Origin: Nitrospira sp. bin75
GTDB lineage: Bacteria; Nitrospirota; Nitrospiria; Nitrospirales; UBA8639
Reading direction: 5' to 3'
DNA: 64,000 bases
NCBI GenBank assembly: GCA_002238765.1
Contig: MPMZ01000004.1
Span: forward strand, 27,427 to 91,426
The number at the start of each line of letters is the position of its first letter. Position 1 is the first letter of the stretch. This document shows positions 1 through 8,825 of this stretch, one piece after another. The notes under the pieces are model-generated. The model was not told the origin of the DNA, searched no databases, and saw only the letters and a program-made list of their open reading frames with translations. A program made the translations under genes and the position numbers.

Positions 1-1
1 C

Positions 2-2581
2 GGGGTGATTTCAGGATTTTCGTATGATCAGTCCGTACGGCCCTTTACCCAATTCGAAAAGAAATCGGACAAGGGGTTGCCTGTGCCCATGAACGCGAAA
101 TTCACCAAGGCGGCCGGCAAGGGCGACCGGACCATTCACGTGACGAATGCCAAACAGTATCACGTCGGCACGGTGCTGCTCGTGGGGGCGGATAACGTGG
201 AAGGCTCGGAAGTCAAGCGGATCGTCGCCATCGGGAGTTCCGGCGAATCCGCCTCGGCAGGTGGCGGTGGCATGTATACGGTCAACCCCGGGGACACGCT
301 GGGGGTGATCGCGAGGCAGCACGGCACCGACGTGGCGTCCCTGGTCAGCATGAACGGCCTGGCGAACGCCAACGTGCTTTCCGTGGGGCAGCAATTACAA
401 GTGCCCGGGTCCGGTGGGGGAGAAGCGGCGCCGAGTGGCGGGGCGCAGACGATCACCTTCAAGACCCCGTTGGAGCATGATCATCCGGTCGGGGACATTG
501 TGACCGTGGAATTCGTGCGACAACGCTTTTGGGTGGATGCCGACGTGGGTTCCGTATTCTGTCATGATCACGCGTTCGGCGGAACCACGTGGCCCCATGG
601 CGCAGTGTGTTCTTTCCTGATCGAGCCGTTCGGATCGACGTGGCATGATCCGGCGACCGGTGAAGCCAAACGGACCGGTCCGGTGATGGATATTCACACG
701 GTTGAGCCCGTGGGGTATGGAGTCAGCGGAAGTTTCCGTGAGTTGATGGTGCAAATCATGGATACGGTTCCGCATACGGTCAACGTGGTGACGGCCGGGA
801 ATCCTCCGGGTCAGCCCGTGGAAGTGGCGTTGGAGGCCGGTCGAACCGTGTCCTTCCAAATGCCGGCGAACGAGTTGATCAAAATGACGCCGATGCCGTT
901 CCTCAACGGAGGGACGCATACTACGGGTGGCGCCTTGAATTTCCGGGCCGAACCCTTTGCGCAACGGTTGGCCAACAACCCGGACACCTCGCAGTTGTTC
1001 AGCAGCAGCATTCACGGGGATCCGAGTACGGTCACGTTGCGGGCGTACCTGGGCGATGCCATCGTTTTCCGGCTTATCGACGTGACGATGAACGAGAGTA
1101 ACGTCTTTACCGTGTCCGGTCATAACTTCCTGACCGAACGCTATGCCGGTGACGCCAACCGGAAAAATTCCATTCACATCGGCATTGCCGAACGATACGA
1201 CCTGGTTGTGCCGCAGGCCGGTGGGACGAGACTTCAGGCCGGTGATTACATGTATTTCAACGGCCGGAGTTCGAAGTTGTCCGAAGGTTCGTGGGGTTTG
1301 ATCCGGGTCATGGATAAAGAAGTGCCGGATTTGAAACCGTTGCCGAATGCGGCGTACGGCGGACCGGGACTCAAGAAGCAGTTGCCGATATGTCCCGCCG
1401 ATGCCCCGGTGAAGAATTTCAACGTGGTGGCGATCGATTATCCGCAGATGGCTTTCAATCCCAACGTGGAAGAAGCCATTGAAGTGGACTTTGAGCGGAC
1501 GATCGAAGTCCGGAACCCGGATGCCAAAATCTACGTCCTGGAAGAAGAGGTGACGAAGGTTTCCGGAGAATTCCAGCCCATGCCGCTCACCTTGCGGGCC
1601 AACGTGGGTGACTGTCTGAAAGTGAAACTGACCAACAAGATGAAAGAAAGCCGGGCGTCGTTCTCGGCCTTCTCCCTGGCGTTCGATCCCAAGGATTCTC
1701 AAGGGGTGAACCTCGGCAACAATCCGGGGGATCAAACCTTGGCTCCCGGAGAAAGCCGGACCTACACCTACTATGCCGATCCGGCCGTCGGGGAAACGCA
1801 ATCCCTGGTGTGGGATTGGGGTAACGTGGCCATGAACCCGCGCAACGGATTGTTCGGCGGGGTCGTGATCGGTCCCGAGGGTTCGCAGTATCGTGATCCG
1901 AAGACCGGAGCCGACATTTCCGAGAAGAACAGCTGGATCGCCGACGTGATTGTCGATCGGTCGGTCCCCGGAAATGAACATCGGGCCAATTATCGTGACG
2001 TGGCCCTGTATTTCCAGGATGAAGACAACATCATCGGCACCAGCTTTATGCCGTACGTCCAAAACGTGGCCGGGTTGGTCGGGGTCAATTACCGGAACGA
2101 ACCCTATTTGTATCGTGAAGAACAGGGGTGTTCGTTGGGCCGGATGTTCCAACCCTGTAACGTGGATGAACCGAATGAACCGGCGACGCCGATTATCGAG
2201 GCCCATGCCGGCGACCCGGTTCGGATCCACGTGTTTGGCGCCAGCAACGAGCAAAACGGCATGTTCACGCTGGAAAAACATGAGTGGCCCATCGAGCCGT
2301 TCATGGAAGGTGCCGACCACATCAGCGTCGTGGAATTTTCCGGGTCCGAGGGGATCGACGCGTTTGTTCCCTCGGCCGGCGGCCCGTATTCCATGCCGGG
2401 GGATTACGTGTACAGCAATGCGCGCTTGCCGTATTCCCAGTCCGGTCAATGGGGGTATTTCCGCGTGTTGTCGAAGAACGATCAGCGAATCCTCCCCCTG
2501 AGCGGGGCTTCCCCGGGAGTCAAGGAAGCCAAGGAGGTTCAACCTGAACGAGGCAGCGTCCGCCCCATCTCGTTTAAATAA
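2..2581 (+). CDS. Large MofA/MnxG-like multicopper oxidase with inserted LysM module (5' end outside window)
   Basis: The frame is open to the window edge, so the true start is probably upstream; the first start codon inside is GTG at 5. A LysM module lies near residues 89-134 (MYTVNPGDTLGVIARQHG), flanked by low-complexity Gly/Ser linkers. After it come cupredoxin domains with the copper-site signature FCHDHAFGGTTWPHGAV (about residues 181-197) and the IEPFGSTWHDPATGE segment. This arrangement resembles the very large multicopper oxidases of the MofA/MnxG group, some members of which are implicated in Mn(II) oxidation; the substrate here cannot be read from sequence. LysM suggests peptidoglycan association in the periplasm. 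It is followed by a strong terminator and then by two cupredoxin genes, suggesting a copper-dependent redox role. It could instead be a ferroxidase or cuproxidase. Family call is firm; substrate unknown. Confidence 0.85.
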   Translation, partial: GVISGFSYDQSVRPFTQFEKKSDKGLPVPMNAKFTKAAGKGDRTIHVTNAKQYHVGTVLLVGADNVEGSEVKRIVAIGSSGESASAGGGGMYTVNPGDTLGVIARQHGTDVASLVSMNGLANANVLSVGQQLQVPGSGGGEAAPSGGAQTITFKTPLEHDHPVGDIVTVEFVRQRFWVDADVGSVFCHDHAFGGTTWPHGAVCSFLIEPFGSTWHDPATGEAKRTGPVMDIHTVEPVGYGVSGSFRELMVQIMDTVPHTVNVVTAGNPPGQPVEVALEAGRTVSFQMPANELIKMTPMPFLNGGTHTTGGALNFRAEPFAQRLANNPDTSQLFSSSIHGDPSTVTLRAYLGDAIVFRLIDVTMNESNVFTVSGHNFLTERYAGDANRKNSIHIGIAERYDLVVPQAGGTRLQAGDYMYFNGRSSKLSEGSWGLIRVMDKEVPDLKPLPNAAYGGPGLKKQLPICPADAPVKNFNVVAIDYPQMAFNPNVEEAIEVDFERTIEVRNPDAKIYVLEEEVTKVSGEFQPMPLTLRANVGDCLKVKLTNKMKESRASFSAFSLAFDPKDSQGVNLGNNPGDQTLAPGESRTYTYYADPAVGETQSLVWDWGNVAMNPRNGLFGGVVIGPEGSQYRDPKTGADISEKNSWIADVIVDRSVPGNEHRANYRDVALYFQDEDNIIGTSFMPYVQNVAGLVGVNYRNEPYLYREEQGCSLGRMFQPCNVDEPNEPATPIIEAHAGDPVRIHVFGASNEQNGMFTLEKHEWPIEPFMEGADHISVVEFSGSEGIDAFVPSAGGPYSMPGDYVYSNARLPYSQSGQWGYFRVLSKNDQRILPLSGASPGVKEAKEVQPERGSVRPISFK

Positions 2582-2615
2582 CACGTCGTTGGGCACGCGA
2601 GCGGATGAAAAGGGC

Positions 2616-2649
2616 GGGGAAGCCGGGTGCCGGCTTCCCCGTTTTTTTT
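2616..2649 (+). terminator. Rho-independent terminator after the multicopper oxidase
   Basis: A perfect 11-bp stem (GGGGAAGCCGG / CCGGCTTCCCC) with a GTG loop is followed by G and eight T. It lies 35 bases after the multicopper oxidase stop and separates it from the cupredoxin genes. Confidence 0.93.
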
Positions 2650-2727
2650 CCGCGAACGTCAATCTGCAGCCGTTGGTGTTCGGGGTATCGGATGAGAGGT
2701 AGCAATCGCGGGTCAAGGGAGGGATTC

Positions 2728-3639
2728 ATGGCAGTAGGGAGGTGGATGTTGTGCCTGGTCTTGGGGTTGTTCGTGTCTCCGGGATGGGCATATGAGGAAA
2801 TATCGGTCACGAACGGGGGAACCATCCGGGGGCAGGTCACGATCACCGGGGATCAACCGCGGCCCATGGCCTTCAATTTAGTGACGATCCCGGACGCGGT
2901 GTATTGTGGACGGATTTCCACCGGGACGGGATGGCGGATCGTGGAAGATTTCATCATCGGTCCGGACGGCAGCCTCAAAGACGCGGTCGTCATGCTGAAC
3001 GGGATTGAAAGGGGAAAGCCGTTCGGGTTGCCCAAAGTGCTGATCGAGGCTATTAACTGCGATTTCCTGCCCTTTGTGAACGTGTTGCGCGACCAGGATG
3101 AAATTACGGTGATCAATATGGATCCCGTTGAGCACGACATCCAGGGATACGAAACCGCCCGGGCGCGCGGCGCCAGGGTGCTGTTTAATCGACCCTTGCC
3201 CATGAATCCGTTTCACAAGGTCCTGGGCATGTTGCACAGCCATAAGCATTTGCCTGGCAGGCCCATGATTCAGAAAGTTCATCTGAGGAAGGGACGCAAC
3301 CTTTTCGTCATGCAATGCGGGTTTCATCCTTATATGTTCTCCTGGGGCGTGGTGGTCAAGAATCCCTATTATGCCATTACCAAGGAAAACGGGCGGTTTG
3401 AACTGACGGATGTGCCTCCGGGCGAGTATACGTTGACGGTCTGGCATGCCGGCATGAAAAAATACCTGGAGCAGAAGATGACCGTTCCCGCCAACGGTAC
3501 GGTGAGCCACGACTTCCGGTATGAATCCGTGAAAGAGCGAAGAAGCGTGCATGAAATGCAGGAGAATCCCCACTTCGGCCTGGAGTTGCTGGGGGAGGGC
3601 GTGGAAATTATTCCGTCGGTCAGGCTGCAGAATCCATAA
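2728..3639 (+). CDS. Secreted cupredoxin-like protein with carboxypeptidase-regulatory-like fold (paralogue 1)
   Basis: 303 residues. The ATG at 2728 is preferred over an in-frame ATG at 2605 because it follows an AGGGAGGG ribosome site and begins a clear signal peptide (MAVGRWMLCLVLGLFVSPGWA); the earlier start would run through the terminator. The mature protein has a beta-rich domain with Cys60 and Cys111, His136 in VEHDIQ, and the tight motif MQCGFHPYM (Cys197, His200, Met203), which together look like a type 1 copper ligand set. The C-terminal part (RFELTDVPPGEYTLTVWH) is a carboxypeptidase-regulatory-like beta sandwich. It is 15 bases upstream of a paralogue and probably co-transcribed. 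Role is inferred to be periplasmic electron transfer or copper handling; no partner is proven. Confidence 0.82.
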   Translation: MAVGRWMLCLVLGLFVSPGWAYEEISVTNGGTIRGQVTITGDQPRPMAFNLVTIPDAVYCGRISTGTGWRIVEDFIIGPDGSLKDAVVMLNGIERGKPFGLPKVLIEAINCDFLPFVNVLRDQDEITVINMDPVEHDIQGYETARARGARVLFNRPLPMNPFHKVLGMLHSHKHLPGRPMIQKVHLRKGRNLFVMQCGFHPYMFSWGVVVKNPYYAITKENGRFELTDVPPGEYTLTVWHAGMKKYLEQKMTVPANGTVSHDFRYESVKERRSVHEMQENPHFGLELLGEGVEIIPSVRLQNP

Positions 3640-3654
3640 CGGTCAGGAGTATAG

Positions 3655-4563
3655 ATGAAATCTTTGCTGGCAACCGGCTTGTGCCTGATCCTCTCGATCC
3701 CGGTTTCCTCTGTTTGGGGGTATGAAGTCAAAGAGATTGCCGGCGGGGGAGCGGTTCGCGGAACGGTCACCCTGTCGGGCGCGGTGCCGGACCCCAAGGC
3801 GTATAACCTGGTCATTTTTCCTGACCCCGAATATTGCGGCCGGATCTCCAACGGCAATGGGTGGCGCCTGCTCCGTGATTTTCTGGTGAACGAGCATGGC
3901 CAGGTCCTGAACGTCGTCGTGCTGCTGGAGGGGGTGCAAGAGGGTAAACCGTTTTCCCTTTCCGTGCCTCGGGTCGAAGCGCGGGATTGTCGATTTTCGC
4001 CCTTTACGACCGTCGTGCGAAGCGGGCATGGTATCGAAGTGGTGAACATGGACCCCGTGATGCACGATATCCAGGCCTACGAGACCTCGACCGCTATGGG
4101 GACCCGGGTGTTGTTCAATTCGCCGCTGCCTTTCAACCAACGTCATCGACGCGGGGATTTGCATGCGATGCACGACCATAGACCCGGAGAATCCCTGGTC
4201 CGGCAGTTCCAGTTGAGCAAGAAACGCCGGACGTTTGTCATGCAATGCGGGTTTCACGCGTATATGCAAAGCTGGGCCATTGCCGTGGACAATCCGTACT
4301 ACGTGCTGACCGACGAGAACGGGCGGTTTTCCATCAAAGACGTTCCGCCCGGGATGTATGACCTCCGGGCGTGGCATCCCGGCATCAAGCAGGTCATCAA
4401 GAAGCAAGTGACCATTGAGCCTGAGGTGAGCCTGACGGTCGATTTTCAGTTGCCTTCACCGGGACGACGCAAGACGGCGCTCACGGTTCGGACGCCCCCC
4501 CGGTTCACGCCGGCAGCCTTGGGCCGGGAATTCACGATCGAGCCCCTTCTCGAGCGCCAGTAA
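3655..4563 (+). CDS. Secreted cupredoxin-like protein (paralogue 2)
   Basis: 302 residues with signal peptide (MKSLLATGLCLILSIPVSSVWG); the ATG follows CAGGAG at good spacing. It parallels the preceding gene along its whole length: YCGR near residue 60, a DC.F.PF segment near 111, His137 in MHDIQ, and MQCGFHAYM with Cys198, His201 and Met204. The C-terminal domain again carries the RFSIKDVPPGMYDLRAWHPG sandwich. The last 40 residues are basic and Pro-rich and differ from paralogue 1. The tandem pair probably arose by duplication and lies in a run of closely spaced genes (next starts 4 bases after). A periplasmic copper electron carrier is the likely function, by inference from the ligand pattern. 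Confidence 0.82.
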   Translation: MKSLLATGLCLILSIPVSSVWGYEVKEIAGGGAVRGTVTLSGAVPDPKAYNLVIFPDPEYCGRISNGNGWRLLRDFLVNEHGQVLNVVVLLEGVQEGKPFSLSVPRVEARDCRFSPFTTVVRSGHGIEVVNMDPVMHDIQAYETSTAMGTRVLFNSPLPFNQRHRRGDLHAMHDHRPGESLVRQFQLSKKRRTFVMQCGFHAYMQSWAIAVDNPYYVLTDENGRFSIKDVPPGMYDLRAWHPGIKQVIKKQVTIEPEVSLTVDFQLPSPGRRKTALTVRTPPRFTPAALGREFTIEPLLERQ

Positions 4564-4566
4564 GGT

Positions 4567-5229
4567 ATGGTGGTCACAGTCTTCCGCGCAATCCGACCGG
4601 CGTTGTTTCGGTTTCTTCCCGTTCTTCTGTTCTCCGTTTTCCTCTTGCCCCTTTTCGACGTCCAGGCTTCCGGTACGGGTGTCCGGGATACGCGGGATTC
4701 CGGAACGTTGGAATTTTCTGCCCGCCTGACGTGGCGTACCGGCGGAAAAACTTCACACGCTCAATTATTCGTGAAGGGAGATCGCTACCGGATCGAACAT
4801 CGAGGGGGAGTCAAAACGGATTTGGGCTATGCCACGGTCACGATCGTCCGGCTGGACAAGCAGCAGGTGTGGTATATCCTTTCCCAGCGTCGTTTGGTGA
4901 TGGCGGTTCCGTTGACCCTGGATTACGTGCTTCCCCTGGCAGTGACGTTGGACGGTGAAGTGTCCCGGTCCAGGGTCGGCCATGCCATGGTCGGCGACCA
5001 GGAAGCCACGTTGTATGAAGTGGTGGTGGATCGCCACGATCGACGGGAGACGTATTATCAATGGGTCGATGAAGCGCGACAGTTGTTGTTGAAACTCGTG
5101 AGTCAGGAACGGGATTGGTCCGTGGAATACGGTCGAGTGATTCTCTCGACACAACCGGATTATTTTTTCGAAACCCCGTTGGGGTATCGAACGTTCGATG
5201 CCACCGAAAAACAGGCGGATGAGGGATAA
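4567..5229 (+). CDS. Periplasmic LolA-like / DUF4412-type protein
   Basis: 220 residues. The N-terminus has a basic start then a hydrophobic stretch (FLPVLLFSVFLLPLFDVQASG), a likely signal peptide. The rest is an antiparallel beta pattern (FVKGDRYRIEHRGG, IVRLDKQQVWYILS, YYQWVDEARQLLLKLVS) like the LolA/LppX fold seen in DUF4412 proteins, which bind hydrophobic ligands. It starts 4 bases after cupredoxin paralogue 2 and ends just before a HEAT-repeat gene, so it is probably in the same transcript. There are no metal or heme motifs. Its role with the cupredoxins is unknown; the DUF assignment comes from pattern recognition only. Confidence 0.6.
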   Translation: MVVTVFRAIRPALFRFLPVLLFSVFLLPLFDVQASGTGVRDTRDSGTLEFSARLTWRTGGKTSHAQLFVKGDRYRIEHRGGVKTDLGYATVTIVRLDKQQVWYILSQRRLVMAVPLTLDYVLPLAVTLDGEVSRSRVGHAMVGDQEATLYEVVVDRHDRRETYYQWVDEARQLLLKLVSQERDWSVEYGRVILSTQPDYFFETPLGYRTFDATEKQADEG

Positions 5230-5230
5230 G

Positions 5231-6586
5231 ATGGTGAGAAAATGGAGCGTGGTCTTCGTGGGCGTGGCCTGTAGTGTCGTGTTGATAGGTGCCGCTGCGG
5301 CGGCACAGGCCGGGCTGTCTCATGAAAAACGGCTTGGTCTTGCCGAACGGGCATTCGAGCAGGGCGATTTTCAGAAGACCCTGGAACTCGTCGAGCCTCT
5401 GCTCGGGGATGCACGGTGGCGGCGTGCGTCCTACCGGTTCAAGATGCTGAGTTTGGCGCGGCTTGGACAAACTGGGGAGGGTATTGATGCCTATGAGCAA
5501 TTCGTGGAGACAGATGGAAGCGACGAAGGGCTTCTTCGGGAACTCGCCCTCCAGAGCATTCTGCCCTTCCGGTCGGATATGCGAGAGCAGGTGAGGGGGG
5601 CGGCGTATTCGGCCTTGAAGGAGATTCCTTCGGACGACGTCGTCCCGTATTTTCAGGATGGGCTCAGCGACGGGTCGGGCATGATCCGGGTGTTGGTTGC
5701 CGAGGGCATCGGGAAGTTTTCGTCCGGGCGGCAATCGGACGGTTTTCGCGGCGCGCTCAAGGATCAGGCTGGCTTGGTCAGGGTCACGGTTCTGAAAGCC
5801 CTGGGGCGGTCGGGAGACCCCGAGGCCGTTTCCCTGATCGTACCGTTGTTGAAGGATGAGCATCGGATCGTGCAGGTTGCGGCGGCCGCGGCGCTCTATC
5901 GACTCGGGCAGAAGGAACACTGGCAAACCGTGGAGCAGGCGACCAACGTGCCGGAAGGCTATGAACGAGGGGCCTCGTTGCGGATGCTCGGCGAAATCGG
6001 AGATCCCAAAGGGTTGCCGCTTCTCGAGCAGGGACTTCGCGATAAACAACCGTCGATTCGCGCGGCAGCCGTGGCCTCACTGGGGAAACTCGGTTCGGTC
6101 GAGGGCGTTCCTTTCCTGATCAAGGCGCTCGCCGATCCCGTTCCGGCCGTCCGTAGCGTGGCTGCCGTGACGTTGGGGAAGCTCAAGGCCGAACGGGCGG
6201 TCTCTCCATTGACGCGGGCCTTGCAGGATCGCAATATGGGCGTGCGGGCCGCGGCCATCGCGGGATTGTTGCAATTGAACAGCCCGTTCAGCGTCGTGGC
6301 CGGAACGGTGCGGGAATTGATGGGGCAACAGAATCCGGGCCTGCGTTCCTCCGTGGCGAAGGCATTGGGTCATGGGCGTGCCTACGACGTCGTGGGGCCC
6401 TTGCTTCTCCTGCTCAACGACCCCGTGCCCAAACCTCAAATTTCAGCGGCCAGATCGCTGGGAAGGGTGGGTGGACGGGAGTTGCTTCCCCATCTCAAAA
6501 GGCTCATGAAAGCGTCAAACGAAGCCGTACGAGCCACGGCGGCCGGCGCCACTGCGCGTATCCTCTCTTCTTCGCCCGATGCCTGA
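5231..6586 (+). CDS. Exported HEAT-repeat (PBS-lyase-like) protein
   Basis: 451 residues from the ATG at 5231, which directly follows GAGG and begins a signal peptide (MVRKWSVVFVGVACSVVLIG, then an Ala-rich cleavage region); an in-frame ATG at 5198 inside the previous gene is less likely. After a short TPR-like start (about residues 35-95), the protein is a series of roughly 31-residue HEAT repeats, visible as VRVTVLKALGRSGDPEAV, IRAAAVASLGKLGSVEGV and VRSVAAVTLGKLKAERAV. Such repeats form protein-binding solenoids. It ends the run 2728-6586, so it may scaffold the cupredoxins in the periplasm; that is inference. No catalytic residues are seen. Confidence 0.83.
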   Translation: MVRKWSVVFVGVACSVVLIGAAAAAQAGLSHEKRLGLAERAFEQGDFQKTLELVEPLLGDARWRRASYRFKMLSLARLGQTGEGIDAYEQFVETDGSDEGLLRELALQSILPFRSDMREQVRGAAYSALKEIPSDDVVPYFQDGLSDGSGMIRVLVAEGIGKFSSGRQSDGFRGALKDQAGLVRVTVLKALGRSGDPEAVSLIVPLLKDEHRIVQVAAAAALYRLGQKEHWQTVEQATNVPEGYERGASLRMLGEIGDPKGLPLLEQGLRDKQPSIRAAAVASLGKLGSVEGVPFLIKALADPVPAVRSVAAVTLGKLKAERAVSPLTRALQDRNMGVRAAAIAGLLQLNSPFSVVAGTVRELMGQQNPGLRSSVAKALGHGRAYDVVGPLLLLLNDPVPKPQISAARSLGRVGGRELLPHLKRLMKASNEAVRATAAGATARILSSSPDA

Positions 6587-6656
6587 CCTGGCTGGCGTTT
6601 CGACGGCAACACGTCCCATTTGAGCAGGCGACGACCTTTCTCTAGAATAACCGGCC

Positions 6657-8609
6657 ATGACGCATTCCGGTCTTCCTTTTTCTCGAGATCCCCGGTTCAT
6701 GTGCCTTTTTCTGTGTGTGGTCGTCTGGCTTCCGGCGTCCGTGGCCGCGGGCGACCGACACGGACAACCACAGGGGCTTGTCCCTGCGTCATTGGTCATC
6801 CACTGGTCGGGATGGGGGGAGCAGGCCTTTCAGCGCGCGCAGGCCGAAGACAAGCTGATCCTGCTCGATCTGACGGCCGTATGGTGCCATGCCTGTCACG
6901 TGATGGACGAGACCACGTACGTCGATCACGCGGTTGTGGAACTCCTGAATGCCGAATTCATCCCGGTCAGGGTCGATACCGATCAGCGTCCGGACATCGC
7001 GGTCCGGTACAGGCGCGGCGGGTGGCCGACCACCAGTGTGCTGCTGCCTTCCGGGGAGATTCTCTTCCAGGCGAATGCCTTGCCCCCTGACGCCATGCTG
7101 GAAGTGTTGCGTACGTCGGACGCCTTTTACCGGGAAAACAAACGGGATATGGCTGAACGGATCGCGCAAATATGGGAACGGGTGGAATCGGCGCAACGCG
7201 CAAGTCAACAGCCTCGCGGTCGCATTCACCCGGCGATGCTGGCCCAGATCCTTGAAGTGATGAAGCAGGAGTATGACCCCGTATCCGGCGGGTTCCGGGA
7301 CGCCCCCAAATTTTTTGAATCCGAGGCCATCGAGTTGGCCTTCTCGCGTCATTTTTGGCATCGGAACCCGGAGTGGCGGCAGATGGCCTTGCATACCCTG
7401 GATCAACAGCTGAAACTCCATGATCCGGTCTGGGGCGGGTTTTTCCGATATGCGGAGGAAGCGGATTGGTCGCATCCCCATTATGAAAAGCTGCTTTCCA
7501 CCCAGGCGACCAACTTGCTCAATTATCTGGAGGCGTATCAGGTCACGGGCCTGGCGCAGTATCGTGAGGTCGTTGAAGAGACCATGGGGTACGTCATGCG
7601 GTTTCTTGCCGACCGGGATCAGGGCGGCTTTTATGCCAGTCAGGACGCCGACGTCCGGAACGCAGGGCACGGCGTATCCGGCGAAGAATTTTTTGCCTTG
7701 GACGAAACACAAAGATTGGCCATCGGCATTCCCTTTGTGGACCGGAACAAGCTGACCGACTGGAACGCGTTGATGATCAAGTCTTCTCTCAGGGTTTCAC
7801 AGGTCCTGGGAAACACGCAGGCGCGGGAGTTTGCCCTCAACACCCTCCGGCGGCTGTACAAGGAACGCTATCAACCCGGGCGTGGCCTGGCTCATCTTCT
7901 TCATGGGGGTCATGCCAGGGAGTTCGGGCTGCTCGCCGACCAGGTCTTTTTTGCGGACGCTTTGCTCGAAGCCTTTGTGACGACCGGCTCGTCACAATAC
8001 CTGCAACAGGCTCAAACGGTCATGGAGGATGTCATCCGGTTGTTTGAAGACAGCCAGGGGGGAGGCTATTTCGACCGGACGCCGTCTTCTTCGTCATTGG
8101 GATTGTTGAAATTTCCCCATAAGGATCTCCCGGTCAATGCCGCGTTGTCCCTGGTTTTTTCCGACTTGTTTTATCTGACACAAGACACTCGCTACAGAGA
8201 AAAAACGGAGCATATTCTGCAAATGATCGTGGAGGCCGATTCTCTGCCGGTTGCGCAAGCGGGACTGGCCATCCACCGGTTCCTGTATTACCCCGTTCAC
8301 ATTGTGGTGGTGGGTGAAAAATCCCAGGCTGAGGCTCGACATCTCTTTGACCGCAGCTTGGCCCTGTATGCGCCCGGGAAATTGATCCGGTTTCTGGATC
8401 CCCGCGTCGATTCCCTTTCCATCGGAGAGGTCACCTTTCCCAAGGTGACGGGTCCGTTTGCCTACGTGTGCACCGAGCGGTTGTGCTCCAGCCCCATTGC
8501 GCGGGCCGACGAGTTGCCTGACCGTTTTCGGGAAATGTTCACGGCGCTCGCGGAGGCGCGGAAGCCGTTTTCGACGAGCGAGGGTCCATCAACCTTGAAT
8601 GTCCGTTAA
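6657..8609 (+). CDS. DUF255 thioredoxin-like protein, exported YyaL/SPATA20 relative
   Basis: 650 residues. A hydrophobic segment (about 14-31) suggests a signal peptide or anchor. A thioredoxin-like DUF255 domain follows with the typical WCHACHVM motif (Cys77, Cys80) and the GGWPTT loop, then an (alpha/alpha)-barrel-like region (residues 170-560) as in SPATA20/YyaL proteins. Those are often cytoplasmic; the N-terminal hydrophobic region here points to export. ATG at 6657 is chosen, but ATG at 6699 would also keep the hydrophobic segment. The gene is 70 bases after the HEAT gene. It could act as a disulfide or metal-handling factor for the copper proteins nearby; the biochemical role of the family is not settled. 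Confidence 0.8.
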   Translation: MTHSGLPFSRDPRFMCLFLCVVVWLPASVAAGDRHGQPQGLVPASLVIHWSGWGEQAFQRAQAEDKLILLDLTAVWCHACHVMDETTYVDHAVVELLNAEFIPVRVDTDQRPDIAVRYRRGGWPTTSVLLPSGEILFQANALPPDAMLEVLRTSDAFYRENKRDMAERIAQIWERVESAQRASQQPRGRIHPAMLAQILEVMKQEYDPVSGGFRDAPKFFESEAIELAFSRHFWHRNPEWRQMALHTLDQQLKLHDPVWGGFFRYAEEADWSHPHYEKLLSTQATNLLNYLEAYQVTGLAQYREVVEETMGYVMRFLADRDQGGFYASQDADVRNAGHGVSGEEFFALDETQRLAIGIPFVDRNKLTDWNALMIKSSLRVSQVLGNTQAREFALNTLRRLYKERYQPGRGLAHLLHGGHAREFGLLADQVFFADALLEAFVTTGSSQYLQQAQTVMEDVIRLFEDSQGGGYFDRTPSSSSLGLLKFPHKDLPVNAALSLVFSDLFYLTQDTRYREKTEHILQMIVEADSLPVAQAGLAIHRFLYYPVHIVVVGEKSQAEARHLFDRSLALYAPGKLIRFLDPRVDSLSIGEVTFPKVTGPFAYVCTERLCSSPIARADELPDRFREMFTALAEARKPFSTSEGPSTLNVR

Positions 8610-8660
8610 TCTGCTGTCACGTAGAAAATCTGCTGAATGAAGCCGGCGGGAGAGGTTGAC

Positions 8661-8689
8661 TTGACACCCCTATTTCATGTTGTTATAAA
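8661..8689 (+). promoter_or_regulatory. Near-consensus sigma70 promoter with extended -10 for cupredoxin paralogue 3
   Basis: TTGACA at 8661-8666, a 17-base spacer, and TATAAA at 8684-8689 preceded by TG at 8681-8682 (extended -10). The predicted start site is about 8696, leaving a leader of about 130 bases before the ATG at 8826. The strength of the match suggests high constitutive expression. Confidence 0.82.
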
Positions 8690-8825
8690 CGCAGATTGTT
8701 GCGTGGAAGAAGATTCGAGGAATTTCTCGCCTATCCTATGAATTTGAGGCGGCCTGGGAGCTGAAAGCCGTCAGGTTTTTCCCACCGACTCGTAAAAAAA
8801 TTATTCTCAACCAGGAGGAATATCT

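Noticed and set aside
395..2716. 773-codon open frame on the minus strand
   Set aside because: It is antisense to the multicopper oxidase and has low-complexity His/Arg/Pro-rich composition typical of shadow frames in GC-rich genes.
4838..6049. 403-codon open frame on the minus strand
   Set aside because: Overlaps the LolA-like and HEAT-repeat genes, both with signal peptides and ribosome sites; composition is shadow-like.
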